Below, piece after piece: positions 48,625-61,619 of a stretch of 64,000 nt of DNA. Source of the DNA: Rhizoctonia solani (Eukaryota > Basidiomycota > Agaricomycetes > Cantharellales > Ceratobasidiaceae); NCBI RefSeq assembly GCF_016906535.1, contig NC_057382.1, forward strand, positions 1,178,001-1,242,000, in the 5' to 3' direction. The position numbers and the translations under genes were made by a program. Each line of letters starts with the position of its first letter. The first letter of the stretch is position 1. The notes beneath the pieces are model-generated. The model saw only the letters and a program-made list of their open reading frames with translations, was not told where the DNA came from and did not search any database.

Positions 48625-51600
48625 GATCGCACTCTTGACGGCTGGTGGATAGGTCGTCGCTTGTGTAATAACACGAATGAGGGGACCCGTGAGTTGCGTT
48701 GTGAATGGCTTGAGTGCTGATTCTTCAGTACGTGTGACAAGGTCTCCGATGGCGTATGCTGATTGTTCGCGTTGTTCGCTGTTCCCTGTCGTAAGACCCG
48801 CAAAGATAATAGGAAGTAATGGGGACAAGCCCTTGGGCAGTCCGAGGCCAGGAACATATCTCCCTGGTGCACCCGTCGATTCAAGTGCACGACGGAGCGG
48901 AACCGAAAGGCCCTCTAGATCATCTTTGCCGAGAGATTTGACGAATTCGTCCAGCGCGTTCCACGCCGGTTCGATCACGCTTTCGTCCGAGTCATCAAGC
49001 ATGGGGACAAGCACTCGGATCCAGTCTACCCTGTAGATCTCAAAGTCCAACTCGGTATTCTTGCAAAATATACCAAAGAATTCGAGAGCGCTTATGCGGC
49101 GGCGAGGGCTGTCGTGTTTCACCCTATGCGCACAGTGTCAGTGAAAGCAACAGTGTAGATTGCCCATACTGACCAGCTGAGCAGGAGCATCATCAATGTA
49201 TTCAGACCTTCGGCATCTGAAATCGATGCAAGTAGGGCAGTAGTAGCTTCGCTGACTGCCTCTCGTGTCTCTTCGTCTTTTTCCGTTTCGAGAGACTTGA
49301 CCAAGGCCGTCAATCGCTTGCTGGAATGGAACAGGGAATACAGTTGTAGCTCGGACCTGTATGTATTGTTAATAAACAACCTTAACATTTTAGGGTTATA
49401 ATTTACCATCATAACCTCCTTGAGCGCTTGTAAAGCCGTACCCGAACTGTCGCTCGAGTCTCGTAGCGCCTCCAGCAGGGTTGGAATAGTCTGATCGATA
49501 GCCTGGGCACCAAGATGTTCTTGTAATACATCGAATGCCTGAGCTGCCGCGGCTCGCACTGCTGGTTCGGAATCGACTAACGAGACACGAACAGCGGCGG
49601 TGATTTCTGCTTCGTGGCCTTCGCGCTGAGATTCTGTCGTGTTGAGCATAATTTCTGTGAGAACCAGGCAGACACCCTCGCGAGTAGCAGGATTGGGCGA
49701 AGTAGCCGCGGTGCGCAACAATGGTACAATTTCTCCAAGGATCTTTTCGCCGAGTTTGCGGCACAGTTCTGCAATAGTCCTGCCTGCCGTCTGAAACAAA
49801 ATCAATTGCAGCTCTGTCCTATCCGAGATTTCGTACCTCGCGCTGGTCTGAATCTGGGCTTGCCAGGAGATTGACGATCTGGTCGATGAGCGTTGGGAGC
49901 AGGTCGCGAACTATTATGCGATATTTAATGAGAAGGACGCATACATGTACCTGATCTTACCAGTTCTAGGTGTGTTGGCGACGAGTGCCTTCCAGATATG
50001 AATCGAAGCAACACGAACGGCTGCAACAGCATCTTGACGAACGATATACAGAGCTGCAAGGATACGGTCCCTACGCTCCTTGCCGAGTGCCTCAGTGAGC
50101 GCACGCCGCGAGCTCTCGGCCGCGGTAGTATCGATAGCTTCCTCTTCGTCCTCTTCGATTTCTGCTTTTCCGCTGATACCGGACACACGGAAGAGTAGTT
50201 CTCCGACAAGAGTGATGGAAGAGTGCTACAAGGGCCTTGTTAAAAAGTATTGATGGGCGATGAGGTATGACTTACCCTAATGCGCCAACCAGAATCAAAC
50301 ATGCCTTTCTCGAGCTCTGGAAGAAGCAAATCGATGGCTTTGGAGCTGTAGTTAGTCACAATCATTCGACCGGCCTTCATTGATGCTGAGCGAACGCTTT
50401 CTTCCGAGTCTGCCAATCCACTGAGAATCGGTGGAATAATACGCGATAGATGAGGGGTGAATCGATGGCCAAATGTCGCAGGAAGATACACAAGCAAGGA
50501 CATAAATCCTTCGCGAACATAGGGCCTTGGGCTGCTAATACTGGCAATAACTTCAGGCAGCAAACCTTCCATGCGCTCCATACCAAGGCCGGAAAGCACC
50601 TCTGAGAGACCTTGAGCAGCACCCTGCCTATCAACACCAGATGTATCGGTTTTAAGTGTCTGTAAGAGATTCTCGACCATATCAGGGAAATTGGCCTCTC
50701 CAAGACGCTCGATCAGAGTTCCAAGCGCTTTCGCGGCCGTTGCTCGTGCTTCGGGTACAGGATCGACCAAAACGATATGGACAAGTGGCATTAGTTGTGA
50801 TAGGTATGGAATAAATCCTTTGAATCGGTCAAAGAGGATAAATTGCCAACGATTTGACAGCTCGTTTAGTGTCAGATGAGCGCTCTTTAGTCCTCGAACG
50901 ATAATGGGTATCAGCTGCAAAACCAGTTAAAAAAAGGAGAGCAGAGCGACCAAATATTTCGCTCACCAAAGCCAGCGATGGAGAGTCAATATAATGAACA
51001 AACGAAGTTTTCAGTAGATTGGTCAATGCATTCGAAGTTTTGTCGGGGTCCACCATAGCCTTGAGTAGTGTAGGCACCAATGACTGAATTTCAGGGTTGT
51101 TGATAACTTCTCCGAACTGCTTCAAGCTTTGTAAGCTGGGGAATGACTGTAGGTAGCGAAACGGACAACTGCTTCGGAGCACAGTAAGCCATGGATCCAA
51201 GCAATTCGATAGACCTTTTTTCGTCCGCCACTGCTTTTCCTCGAGTGTTTCCAATAGTGTAGGCAAGATTAATTTGACACCATAACCGGACATGTTCGCC
51301 ATAATAACTTTCGAAGCATCGATTGTTGCCTCTCGAACATCTGGCGTTCCATCTCCAAAGGCTCCAAGAAGTAATGGAAGAATAAGTGGAATGTATGGCT
51401 CAAACAGTCTTCCCAGTGTGGCTGAAAGCGTTTCAAAGACAAAGACTGCTCCTTGGCGAGCCTCAAACCGCTTCTTGTCATCCATCGCACGCCGCAATCG
51501 ACCAACGATATCAAACTCTTTAAATCCAATGATTCCTCGCCCTTTAAGTACTCAGCGAGCCCATAGGCAGCTCCTCGCCGTTGGGCGTATTTAGCCCCGT

Positions 51601-54600
51601 TGACAAGTTCGTCAAAGAGCTGATCAACGAGCTTAGGTAGCCTTGCTTTCATAAGTTTGACCAAGCCAGGCAAGCAATCTGCTACAGCAATTTGAACAAC
51701 CTCTGATGGTGTTTTGAGTGCCTCCACCAACGACGACGACTTGAGGTACCCGGGGGTCGGAGGCTTCCAAGTGACCTGCGTGCCGTCCAAATAGAACAAC
51801 CACAGCCTCGGATATTATCGCTTGTATCTGTTCCACTCGATGGGCTTGACAGGTATTTCTCGAACATCTCAATCATTCTTGAAGTTTTTTGTCGCCATGG
51901 AGGTCTATACCTGCGTCTAGCATGTTTCTCCGAACGGCGGCATGGCGATCGCCCAAAGCCTCATCCTTGATCAAGAACTCGAAGAAAGGTACGACCTCTG
52001 TTTCAGTGAAGTAAGGTGCGAGGTGCCGGAAGGTGTTCGCAATTGCAGCTCGCGCTGGCCAGGGATCGGCCCTATCCAAACTCGATTCGATGACCATACC
52101 CTGGGCATATTTGTGAGGCCAAATCAAGGTTGTGTGTAAGTAATAACTTACGTATTCGTCAAATTCTGGAGCAAGGATCTTGGCCTATTTATGGTCGAGA
52201 TTAAGTGGGCCGTAACAAAATCAAATCAATAACTCTACCTTTTCGCGATAGAATTCCTCAGGGTCAACATCAATTGGGGTAATGTTTCTGGGAGCGTGGA
52301 CACAGACTCTGCAATAGCTTCCCCAGCTGCGGTGCGCACATACTTATTTTCATGATCTACAAGTGCTTTAAATTAGTGCGGATTATGAACCATAATTGTT
52401 TCGCACCTAGGAAAGGCAGGAGTTCTGTTATGTAGCCACTTGGAATATCTAATCCATTCTTCCCAAAGATGACGAGCAAGACGGGCGTTTTGTTCGTCTT
52501 CATCATGGCAAGCAATCCAGATTTCGGGAGACCAATCCAATTCCGTTAGATCGAACGGCTGTATCATTCGAGGTGAGCGGTGTACACAGTCCCAGAAAAA
52601 TGCTTAGTTTACCTGTAGAGCTTGTAAGCACGCATTTCGAACATAAGCCTCTTGCGCAAGGGTGCTCCGTAGTAAAACATTAGTTTCCTCTTCTGTGACG
52701 TTAGCAGAGATGGATTGTCCCAAGTCAACAAGAGCCGACACTGCGTTCTTAGCGATCTTCGGCACAGTCCCAATAATATGAATGAGGCTACGAGCCGCCT
52801 CTATACGTGGGTACGCAGGATCGGAAACTGGAAACAATTAAAACCTCGCTGTAGACAACTAGCCGCAGACTCACACTCTCCACAATGGAATTGAATGATA
52901 TCCATAGCTAAACTAACTTGTTCGAGTGCTTCCTCCGGAGTTGCAGTCGAAATACCCCCTGAACGGATAACATGGTCGATGAATGGAGACGTATATGCGT
53001 ATGTTGATGGATCGAAAGGGGCCTTTTCGGATAAAGAGCGAAGTCGATAAAGTACTCGAACAATAAGACCTGGTCCAAAAGGTTATCAATACATGCCACG
53101 GCATAACTCTACATGCATACCAGCAAGTGGCTCCAACTTGAGTTCTTCAGGCACGTCGGGAACATCAAAAACACGCAAGGTCGCAACCCCAATCCACCTC
53201 TTGAAAACATCCAACCGGTCTGAACACATGTTTGCCAGGTCCTAGAAAAATGATAATTAGTAGCAAGCATCAAACATGACCAGATTGGTTACCAAGTACG
53301 TCTCAAAAGCTTCACCTCCTACAAGGGAGCTTCCTTTCTTCAACGCGCCGTCCAATAAAAGCTTCGCAATACTAGCAACATGGACGCTCAGTTCAGGGAC
53401 ACCAGCAGCAACAAGGCTCTTGATTAATGCCAGACCGCGCAACATGTCATCTTTCACGCGCTGAACATTCGAGCGGGTGGTATCTTCTTTTTCTAGCTGG
53501 CATTAACTTGGCTTGCTCCTGTTTCGACAGGCTTTGGTTGCCGCTCCCTTCTTATTCTCGAGAGTTTTGCGCAGTTCGGCTTCCCACTTTTCTATATCCG
53601 CATCCTTGCTCTTGTTATTCAGCACCGGCCCCTTTTTGTTCGCAAGGACTACCCGGCGTTAGAGTCGTCCTAATTATTTTTGAAAAGAATGCTCACCGTC
53701 ATGGAACATAGTCCCCTTCGGAGTCCTCCAAATTGCAAAGTCCACCGCGCCTAGTGCCTCGACCTGAGATGGAGCCAAGGACTGCCGAATCTCACTGATC
53801 ACGTGTGGAAGTACGATCGAGGGAGCAATAAAGACGATGGAGCTAAGCGCACGATATGCACTCTTTGTAGTTTCTTCGGACTTGAAACACGGTCAGATCG
53901 TTTGACAATAGAATAGATCAATACTCACATGCTCCCCCTGCTTCAGCAAAACAAGCTCCAAAAGTCGGTCTACCTTTCTCGTCACCAGAATATGAGGGTC
54001 CAATTTAGCGCGTAAGCAAAGATCTACCAGAGCTGTCGCTGGGGGGAGGCTAAACAGTGGTTTATCAGTTACTCTGATGGATTTCCTCCCGGCCAAACCA
54101 CTCACAAACAGCATCCCGATGAGCAACTCCCACCATCTCGACCACCAGATCGCCCCTCAATGGCTCTTCGACATGTTCAGCACTAGGTGTGATGGAAGCC
54201 AAAAGTGCAGAGAGCTTGGCTTGCAAAATAGTGATAGGATTGGGACGGCTTGTGTTTTGTGGACCTTCGTCTGACGGTGGCTGCAGGCTTTGTGGCTGGA
54301 GTGGATGCCTTCGCTACCGGTGTTGCTGTTGGTTTAACAGGTGCCTTTGCCCCGGTAGCTGGTTTTGCAGTAGATGCCAAAGTACTGTGCTGGTAGTTGG
54401 AGCAGCTTTAGGCTTGGTTTCGGTTGCGGCGACAATGGCTTCCACAACAAGGGGTATAACCGATTTCGGGAAGCGTTGGGAAAGCTTTGATAAATTTTCG
54501 AGTGCGAGCCTCCGGGTATTGTGATGGGTCGAACGGACTGCGCAATAAACAAAAATCCCTCCAAGAGCAGATCTATACACGATATATGCGTTTTAGTTAA

Positions 54601-57122
54601 ACAGGGGCAATGCCTGTCATTCCGAACTTACTTTACTCCCTCGGCCTTTTTCGCATTGCTTTCCTCGAACCATTCGAGTGTCGCAATGCCTGCATTCCGA
54701 ACTTACTTTACTCCCTCGGCCTTTTTCGCATTGCTTTCCTCGAACCATTCGAGTGTCGCAATGGCTGCGCGAAGAAGCCATATTTCCTCCACTGGGTCGT
54801 TCACCTTTCCCAAACCTTGTCCCAGAGCAAAAACGAGGGTTTGGCAGCAGTACCAGCAATCCCAGTGAGTACTGGGTTCTTCGATGCTAAACCCGCCACA
54901 CGGTGTTACAAAACGATAACCAGTATTCGAGAAAGACATACCGATCCCATCCTTTCCACCTTTCGCGAACCCTATCGCAGCAACATAGCCCTCTAACGGA
55001 CCAGCAGGAAGATTCAACGGCGTCGCCGATGCCGTTTTCAGATTGTTTTCAAAAGCCGGAGAAAGGGCAACAAGGCATGAAGCAGCAGCCGGAGTCCACG
55101 ATTCGTTCTGGCTTGCAAGCTCCCAAAGTGCATTCCGACAGCCGCCGCATGCCGCTCGCCGAACTGGTATTTTGGAACTTCCCATCTCTTTGGTAAGTGC
55201 GTGACCACTTCTTTTGGTATCTCCTCATTTCGGCTGTGCAGGCAAGACAGATCAGTGATCCGACCACAGAATTGTGAGAGGTACAGACATACTTTTCAAC
55301 AAAGCTCCTACCGGAGGCCATCCATCTTCCTTCCCATCCTTTGCGACGCCAGGGACAACCGAACTTAATACGTCAATCGTTTTCCCCTGTGATTTAGGTA
55401 ATGCAGAAGAAATGGCACCTAATGTCGCGCGATGATCTGCGCTGGTCGTTTTAGCAGTCTGAAGCGGGACAAGAATGAGGTCCCGTGCGGCCTGAATGTT
55501 TTGTGCATGTATCTCCTCTGAGTTGGTCGTTGGAGATGTGTTGGGCGGAGATCCTGGAAGCTGTGGTTTGGGAGTAGAAGGAGCGAGGAGAGATTTTACC
55601 ACCTGGATGGATCCAGAGCGGGCGACTGGATTGGTGGATTTTGTAGCATTTATTGCAGGTGTGAGAACGCGCGTGAATAGGGCTGGCGAGAGTGGATAGG
55701 ACAATGAAGAGAAGAAATGGGCAAGTACTGTAAGGAATAAATTAAGCACACCAGCCGTGAATTATGCAGATTCCAAATGGCTTGCCATGTAATGACACCT
55801 CTGGAGATCTTAAGATAGCCTTCTCTGCCGATGGGACCACGGTATTCGTCAAATCTTCTCGGTAATGCAGTTTTTTCAGGTCGTGAAAAGATTTCTAAGA
55901 TTTAATCATGAGATTTTGTTAGGGCTCAAGTAGTCTTCGCCCTTACCAAGATATAATCTGGAACCGCAGATTTTGCCAGGATTACATTGTTTGAATAATA
56001 AGTCAAAACATTCCCCTGCACAAACGTCAGACAATTCACTCTACGAGTGATGTTACAACACACCTTTATCAAGCCTATGTAAGTAGGTCCAGGACTCTCG
56101 TCATTGGGTTTGGGGGGGCGTAACCCCTTAGAGACACATCCACGGCAATGCCAATTAATACTGCGTAGTTAAGCGGTACTGAAGCTGTCTTCGCGGTCTC
56201 CAAAAGTGTGTCGACGACTGTGGGTATAAGCGCGTGATTCTGTGTGCAAACTCAAATTCCAGCAGCGACTCGGTGTATAAACCCTGGGACCCACATTTCG
56301 GAATGTTCTTCTAACAAGTACAAATGCACTTCGAATTGCTCCAGATTTGCCTCCGCGTGATACAGCATCAGCAAGGACGGCCATGGTATTTACTACTACC
56401 TTGAAGGTTTTCGCAGAGGAGAAAGTATCCCTCTTGGCACATGCTGAGAAAGCGGCGGCAATCCATGTGAGAAGTACAAAGTAGTTGGAGGTGCTATTGG
56501 TTTGGAAGACTCTTTTGCGATCCATGCGATGAGCGTATGGCTGATGAGTGAGGGTGTGGGAGGTGGGGTCGCAGGAGAGACATCTCGCCGAAGCAGTGAA
56601 TTGACACACTCCAGCACAGCGTTTCGAGAATCAGAGTCAGAATATCGAGGAACAGTAAGAATCAACAGATGGAGTATCTCTAGGGACTGTTCCTGTGATA
56701 TATCTGTTCAAAATTAGGCAACTCATTAGAAGGTGCCAAACGCATTGCACTCGCCTCCTCGGTTGGCGACCACACCCAATTGCTCCTTCAAAACTCAATT
56801 CTTCCACGCGTTCCATCGCCCAATAGTCTCCTCTGTGCTATCACCATAAAATGAGCCCAGTCCTCTTCTTCGTTTATGGCCACTGAAGCAACATCCACGG
56901 TCTCTTGCCCATCATCGCTAGCATCTTCATGCTGGGCAGTGCTGACCCAAGAATGAATTTCGGCTTTGCTCATGGCCGATTGACCTGAGGCAGCCACTAA
57001 TTTTGCAAGTTCCGATTTCCGAGGCACCCTGGATATACAATATATACCAGAAGATACGCGGTATCTCGTCTTAGTTGCAAATCAGGGCAGACTTGCTTGG
57101 CGCTAAACTTTTCAGAGCTCAT
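48622..57122 (-). CDS. GCN1, ribosome-bound activator of the GCN2 kinase, 3'-truncated
   Basis: Very large HEAT-repeat protein that senses stalled ribosomes and activates GCN2 in amino-acid starvation. Start is probably ATG 57122 (MSSEKFSAK), with an intron before KSELAKLVAASGQSAMSK. HEAT repeats run throughout. Diagnostic blocks: HVASIAKLLLDG and GLALIKSLVAAGVPELS near 53400, WPARAAIANTFRHLAPYFTE near 52050, RGAAYGLAEYLKG near 51570, RQGAVFVFETLSATLGRLFE near 51450, the eEF3-like segment RWQFILFDRFKGFIPYLSQL near 50830, VDRQGAAQGLSEVLSGLGME near 50600, RMIVTNYSSKAIDLLLPELE near 50340 and MFDSGWRIR near 50290, then the GCN2-binding region to 48,630. It stops at TYPPAVKSAI, about 250-300 residues short of the usual C-terminus, where it meets GGPPS. 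Numerous introns and several one-base shifts. Confidence 0.92.
54618..54767. repeat. 75-bp tandem duplication inside GCN1
   Basis: Two near-perfect copies, starting at 54618 and 54693. On the GCN1 strand each unit holds the end of an exon (ATLEWFEESNAKKAEGVK) and its donor site (gtaagttcgg). The duplication therefore repeats an exon end plus 5' splice site inside the following intron. Confidence 0.85.
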
Positions 57123-57796
57123 GCTGACTCAGCATTCGGATTCAATATCCCCGACTTTGCCTTTTGCTCTGACCGGTTATGAACACATCTAGCGTACGTG
57201 CCGTGGGGGAGTTCTGATGGCCATATAAATTTTGTGTTCTGAGACAACATCCGAGCCGAGCCTAATGCTTGGATTAATTCCGGCCCAAACACATACTACG
57301 TCGATGGCGACACATCTCAGCTTGCTTCTGTAAATCTCTCCCAGTAGCCATGATCATGTGGCCAAAATCAACAGTGCGACTCAACTGAAGGAGCATTTGA
57401 CTTGGCGTCTCTATTCATATCTTCTTCATTTCACACTGGTTTCCTCAAAAGTTACTGTCTAGCCTTGAGCTTTCCTATCCATGTTCCCCATTTAGACTTA
57501 TTTCCGGACCGACAGCAATTTCCCCGTCGTTCCAGCGAATATCTAGCTCAGAACACAACTCTACAAATTCCCCAAAGTTCGCTGCAATGTTCGGGTAGTC
57601 ACAGGTCTCATTTTGAGTCAAGTCTGTAGCTCGTCGTCGCCTGGAGTTTGGTTCTCCCGTCTTCGGTCTTTTGGTTGGGATTCGCGCGTTGCCACCTATC
57701 CTTCAGTGGATCTAGAACCATTGCCTCACAACAGTTAAATATCTTTCTTGGGTAGGACCTCATCCCCATTATCTTCTCTCAATTGGTTGAATTCAG
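57123..57796. other. Intergenic, divergent GCN1 / deacetylase promoters
   Basis: No supported ORF (a plus ORF at 57402-57629 lacks motifs). The region should contain promoters for both flanking genes. Confidence 0.4.
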
Positions 57797-58905
57797 ATGC
57801 ATACTACGTCTTTCATCATTGCCAGCGCCCTCTTTGTCTCATGTGCGCACGCTCTTATAGCTCCCCAAGCGAGCATGAAAATCGTGCCGCAGCTCGTGTG
57901 TACACTACCTGCACACAACCCAAAACTCTGGCCATTACGTAGGTACTTGCTATGAATCTTCTTCTCCTCATCTCACCCACGATTAGATTCGATGACGGCC
58001 CGAATACGTATACCAAGACTATCGTAGATACCCTCGACAAGGCTGGAGGAAAAGCGTAAGTACCAACGGAACTTGTCCCAACAAATCTACATACTCGCTT
58101 GTTCCAGCACTTTCTTCTTCAACGGAAAGAACTGTGCGTAGCATCATTCCTTTAAATCCAAACGATCACTAATTCGGATAACAGACAATTGCATCTACGA
58201 TACCACCAACGCTGATCGTGCCAAGTATGCCTTCGATCGTGGCCACCAGGTTGCGTCGCACACCTGGAGTCACTTGCATCTTCCAACCTTGAGCACCGCC
58301 CAAATTACATCAGAGTTCCAGAGGTAATTGTATTTAATTCCGTTCGGGTACGCATTTTACTAAGAATGATACCGCGAACTCAGGGCGAATGATGCCATCA
58401 AGAAGATCACGGGTGCCGTCCCGCGTTTGTTCGCCCTCCTTTTGGAGAGTACAACGCAAACGTTCAGAACGTCGCTGGATCCTTCGGACAATCCTGTATG
58501 CTGTTTTTTACTTGATATCCATAAACTGCGCTTACCAAGTTCCTGATAGTGGTCACTTGGGATTTGGACTCGCAAGACTGGAACGGAGCCTCGGTGATTC
58601 AAACCCACTCTGAGTCTCTTAGCTAGGCACTGAAACTCTGATTTAGGTCTCTCAAACTGAGGCCACCTATATTGACTCTCGGGTCCCCCTCTGACCATTC
58701 TTGGGACGTGCTCAGAACAAGTACTCCATGGGTCATCAACTACGCGAAGTCCAAGGGATATAAACTTGTCACTGTTGCCGAGTGTGTTGGCTCAGCCTTA
58801 CATCTCAAAAGGTTCTCCTTCGGCCCGTGATGTAAGTCCAAGTTTTACGCTTCTCCAAGTGCTGAATTCTAAAATGGTCGACTCTTAGTCCAGTGGGTTT
58901 GTTAA
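57797..58905 (+). CDS. Polysaccharide (chitin) deacetylase, NodB domain
   Basis: Secreted carbohydrate esterase family 4 enzyme that removes acetyl groups, most likely from cell-wall chitin. Signal peptide MHTTSFIIASALFVSCAHAL at 57797; after a one-base frame change, EHENRAAARVYTTCTQPKT and LAIT spliced to FDDGPNTYTKTIVDTLDKAG (motif 1, catalytic Asp) near 57990. Then ATFFFNGKN, the metal-binding HTWSHLHLPTL (motif 2, H-x3-H) near 58260, NDAIKKITGAVPRLF near 58400, VTWDLDSQDWNG (motif 4 region), and SKGYKLVTVAECVG. The end QPYISKGSPSARD splices to an exon read as SSWVC-stop if one C is added at 58893. As written it runs as SSGFVNSRSDFFN to 58930. The adjacent duplicated copy keeps that C. Several short introns. 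Confidence 0.88.
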
Positions 58906-59250
58906 TTCGAGAAGCGACTTCTTTAATTAATCTAGGTAGGCGCATACAAATACAGATTGGAGTGCGGAGCTTCTCAGCCCATTGTATTCTGCCATCAAAT
59001 CAATTACTTTGATCTTTTTGACCAAGTTCGTCGAGGTCCGTGATGTAAGTCCAGTTTTACGCTTCTCCAAGTGCTGAATTCTAAAATTGGTCGACTCTTA
59101 GTCCAGCTGGGTTTGTTAATTCGAGAAGCGACTTCTTTAATTAATCTAGGTAGGCGCATACAAATACAGATTGGAGTGCGGAGCTTCTCAGCCCATTGTA
59201 TTCTGCCATCAAATCAATTACTTTGATCTTTTTGACCAAGTTCGTCGAGG
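58825..59250 (+). repeat. 213-bp tandem duplication at the deacetylase 3' end
   Basis: Unit 1 is 58825-59037 and unit 2 is 59038-59250, both beginning ccgtgatgtaagtcc and ending ccaagttcgtcgagg. They differ only by single-base indels: ccaag/ccag, aaaatgg/aaaattgg and ccagtggg/ccagctggg. Each unit contains the last intron and last exon of the deacetylase. Confidence 0.9.
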
Positions 59251-59474
59251 TACTATGGAAGCCCAATAGTTAACTTGGGTATGCAAATTGGAAAACAGTT
59301 TTATCTATAACGCACCTCCAGAACAAACTCGGGCACTACAGTTTTCATGCACTCTTGGCGTAAATTATACTTATCCTCGGTGTGAAGTGTGTTGATACGT
59401 AAGCTCTGAGAGATTTGCCTATTCGATCAGATCCTATTAGCGCTAAAAAGAAACCCTATGGAGTTGTGCTCAGC
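58931..59474. other. Intergenic between convergent deacetylase and GT49 genes
   Basis: Apart from the second 213-base repeat unit, no supported feature. Confidence 0.4.
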
Positions 59475-60825
59475 TCACTCGATACACATTTCCTTCCTAA
59501 AACCATCATAAACCTGCTTATTAATTTTTCTCTGGGACCATGATCCAATAAGTATACATAGGAAAAGGCCCAAACGACAACTCACCTCGTTCTTCCTCGT
59601 TTCTTCCGCATACGCGTGGCTCTGGTGAATCAAAAATCGTCGGATAGAACATAAAAATTGATTCCTGAGAGGTAAATGCTGAATAGGCAAGCTGCTTTGT
59701 TCCCGCCGTATCCAATAAATCTCTCGTCACACCTGTTTGGTAATCTTAGATAAATTGGAGCGGCCCTCAGCGCGAGGCTTACCAAGGCGGACCATCACGG
59801 CGCATAATCACATAAGGTTCGTAACTCTTCTGGTATGTGGTAACTCGATATACTTCCCCGGGCTGAGCCGCATAATAGTGCCCATAATCTGTGCTATTGT
59901 GCCCGGGAGCCCATGATTGATGAAACATTGCAATCTTTCTGGATTCGACAAGTTCTATTAACGCCTGTAACACCCATGTAAGTATGTTTATGCTACCAGT
60001 ATGTAGTCCTAACCTTCTTAGTTCTCGGAAACGTCCTCCAATCTTTCCCGTCCTCCTGAACCACATACTCAAACGCGGGAACCACAAATGCAACCTCACC
60101 GCCCCTAGCCAACTCCCAGAATTCGCCTCTTTTTTAAGGCGCTCCTGAATCTATCTCTAACACCTGTACACACTGCAAAATCCACATCGAGCATCATGAC
60201 CCAGTCCGTTCGAGCATACAAACGCGCCACATTACGCCACATATTAAACTGCCGGTCATGTTGATCCACAATGACATGTATGTCGACCCATCGGGAGAAG
60301 AGTGGCGATGATGTGTAGATAGCATGTAGTGAAGCAAGGAGATCGTTGCGCCTGGTCGTGTTGGTAGACGAGATGTGGACTGCTGCTGACACCGGTCCTG
60401 AAAATAGGGGAGAGTATGAGCTCCCATTTTACCCCCCCAGAAAGGGGACTGTGACCTTGGTACTGCTCTACCAAACGTGCCAATGCCTCAAATCTATTAC
60501 TTGTGACAATTGTTGCTACCGTCACATCTTCGTTTTCGTGCCCATGCGATGCCCGGTAGTAGTATGGCATCACGTCCATGAGTTTTGGAGCCGTATCGAA
60601 TAATTTTGATACAAACAAGGATCTATTCCAAGTATCTCCATGACCCGCTCGAAGTGTAGCACGATCTCCAGTCCAGGTAAAGCTACTCAGGGGTTGAGAA
60701 CATGAGTTGATTGAAATGATATGGCATATGTTTCGGGACAAGTTCAGGCACAGCTGTACTGTGGTGTACGAGATGACCATGGCAAAGTAGCCGACAGTTA
60801 ATGTCCGAACCAATAATCTATACAT
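59475..60825 (-). CDS. GT49-type (LARGE/B4GAT1-like) glycosyltransferase
   Basis: Type II membrane glycosyltransferase of the Golgi. It starts MYRLLVRTLTVGYFAMVISY (cytosolic tip plus membrane anchor) at 60825; then VATIVTSNRFEALARLVEQY, SAAVHISSTNTTRRNDLLA, SRWVDIHVIVDQHDRQFNMW, and RTDWVMMLDVDFAVCTG containing the D-x-D metal/sugar-nucleotide motif (DVD, about 60190). After a one-base shift near 60125 it continues FWELARGGEVAFVVPAFEY, RKIAMFHQSWAPGHNSTDYG and YEPYVIMRRDGPPW. The terminal exons hold a CDERFIGYGGNK-type block (weakly seen), HQSHAYAEETRKNE and VYDGFRKEMCIE with the stop at 59475. The layout fits the GT49 domain; the acceptor substrate in fungi is unknown. Confidence 0.8.
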
Positions 60826-61619
60826 CTGCGTGTCGTTTGGGCGGGCGCTAGCTACGGGTATGAAATTTCAAAGAACTTCGGGGATTGTTTGTTATCACTC
60901 TGGCCCAGGTGGGTTGGTGTTTACATATACAGTACCAGTAGCACAGATCAAATTTATATCAATGTAAGCTAAATTGAGATAAAACCCCTCTGGGATTACG
61001 CACACAAGATACTTGATTATAGTACATCCAGGGCCTCACGGCAATTTATGTAGTTTGCACTCTAAAAACGTACCGGACTCGCGCGTACTTTCACAAGTAT
61101 TCTCACAAAACTGTATATACCGGTTAGGTCCGACAGTCGTATATAAAGGGGGTTGTGGGCCAGTAGTCTCCGCACAAATTGCGTGGGGAAGGATGGATGT
61201 GAGGAGCCTAGGCAATAATCATGTTACCAGCTCGAATCCACTAGACTATGATACTTAAGCCCCCAGATGCGATACATGTACGGGTGCAACCCTTGTCAAA
61301 ATCAAACTCCATGCTATCCAGCGGTTCAAGGCTTTCCCACTAACCGGGAGCGCGTTTCTAGAGGTGATTGAAGTCGACAACGTCCAAGAAATAAGTGTAA
61401 GATACATATGGGAGTCATGATCAATAAGAACCACATACAATAATATTATGAAATTTAGCCAACAGCCCTCATCCGTTCCGGGACAAGCATGAACTATTTT
61501 TGGTCGTTAAGCTACCTAAGTAGGTATGTGATATTGTGGTCGGCTTCAATATCCTGTATGAAGTCAAAGTAAGAAATCCATATCGAATACTTCTACGTCC
61601 CACTGTTATCGACGAGGCT
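60826..61619. other. Intergenic, no supported gene
   Basis: Upstream of the GT49 gene. Short ORFs (61013-61258 plus, 61255-61440 minus) have no recognisable motif. Confidence 0.35.

Noticed and set aside
61205..61245. cagctcgaatcc as a tRNA B box
   Set aside because: No matching A box at the right distance and no stems.
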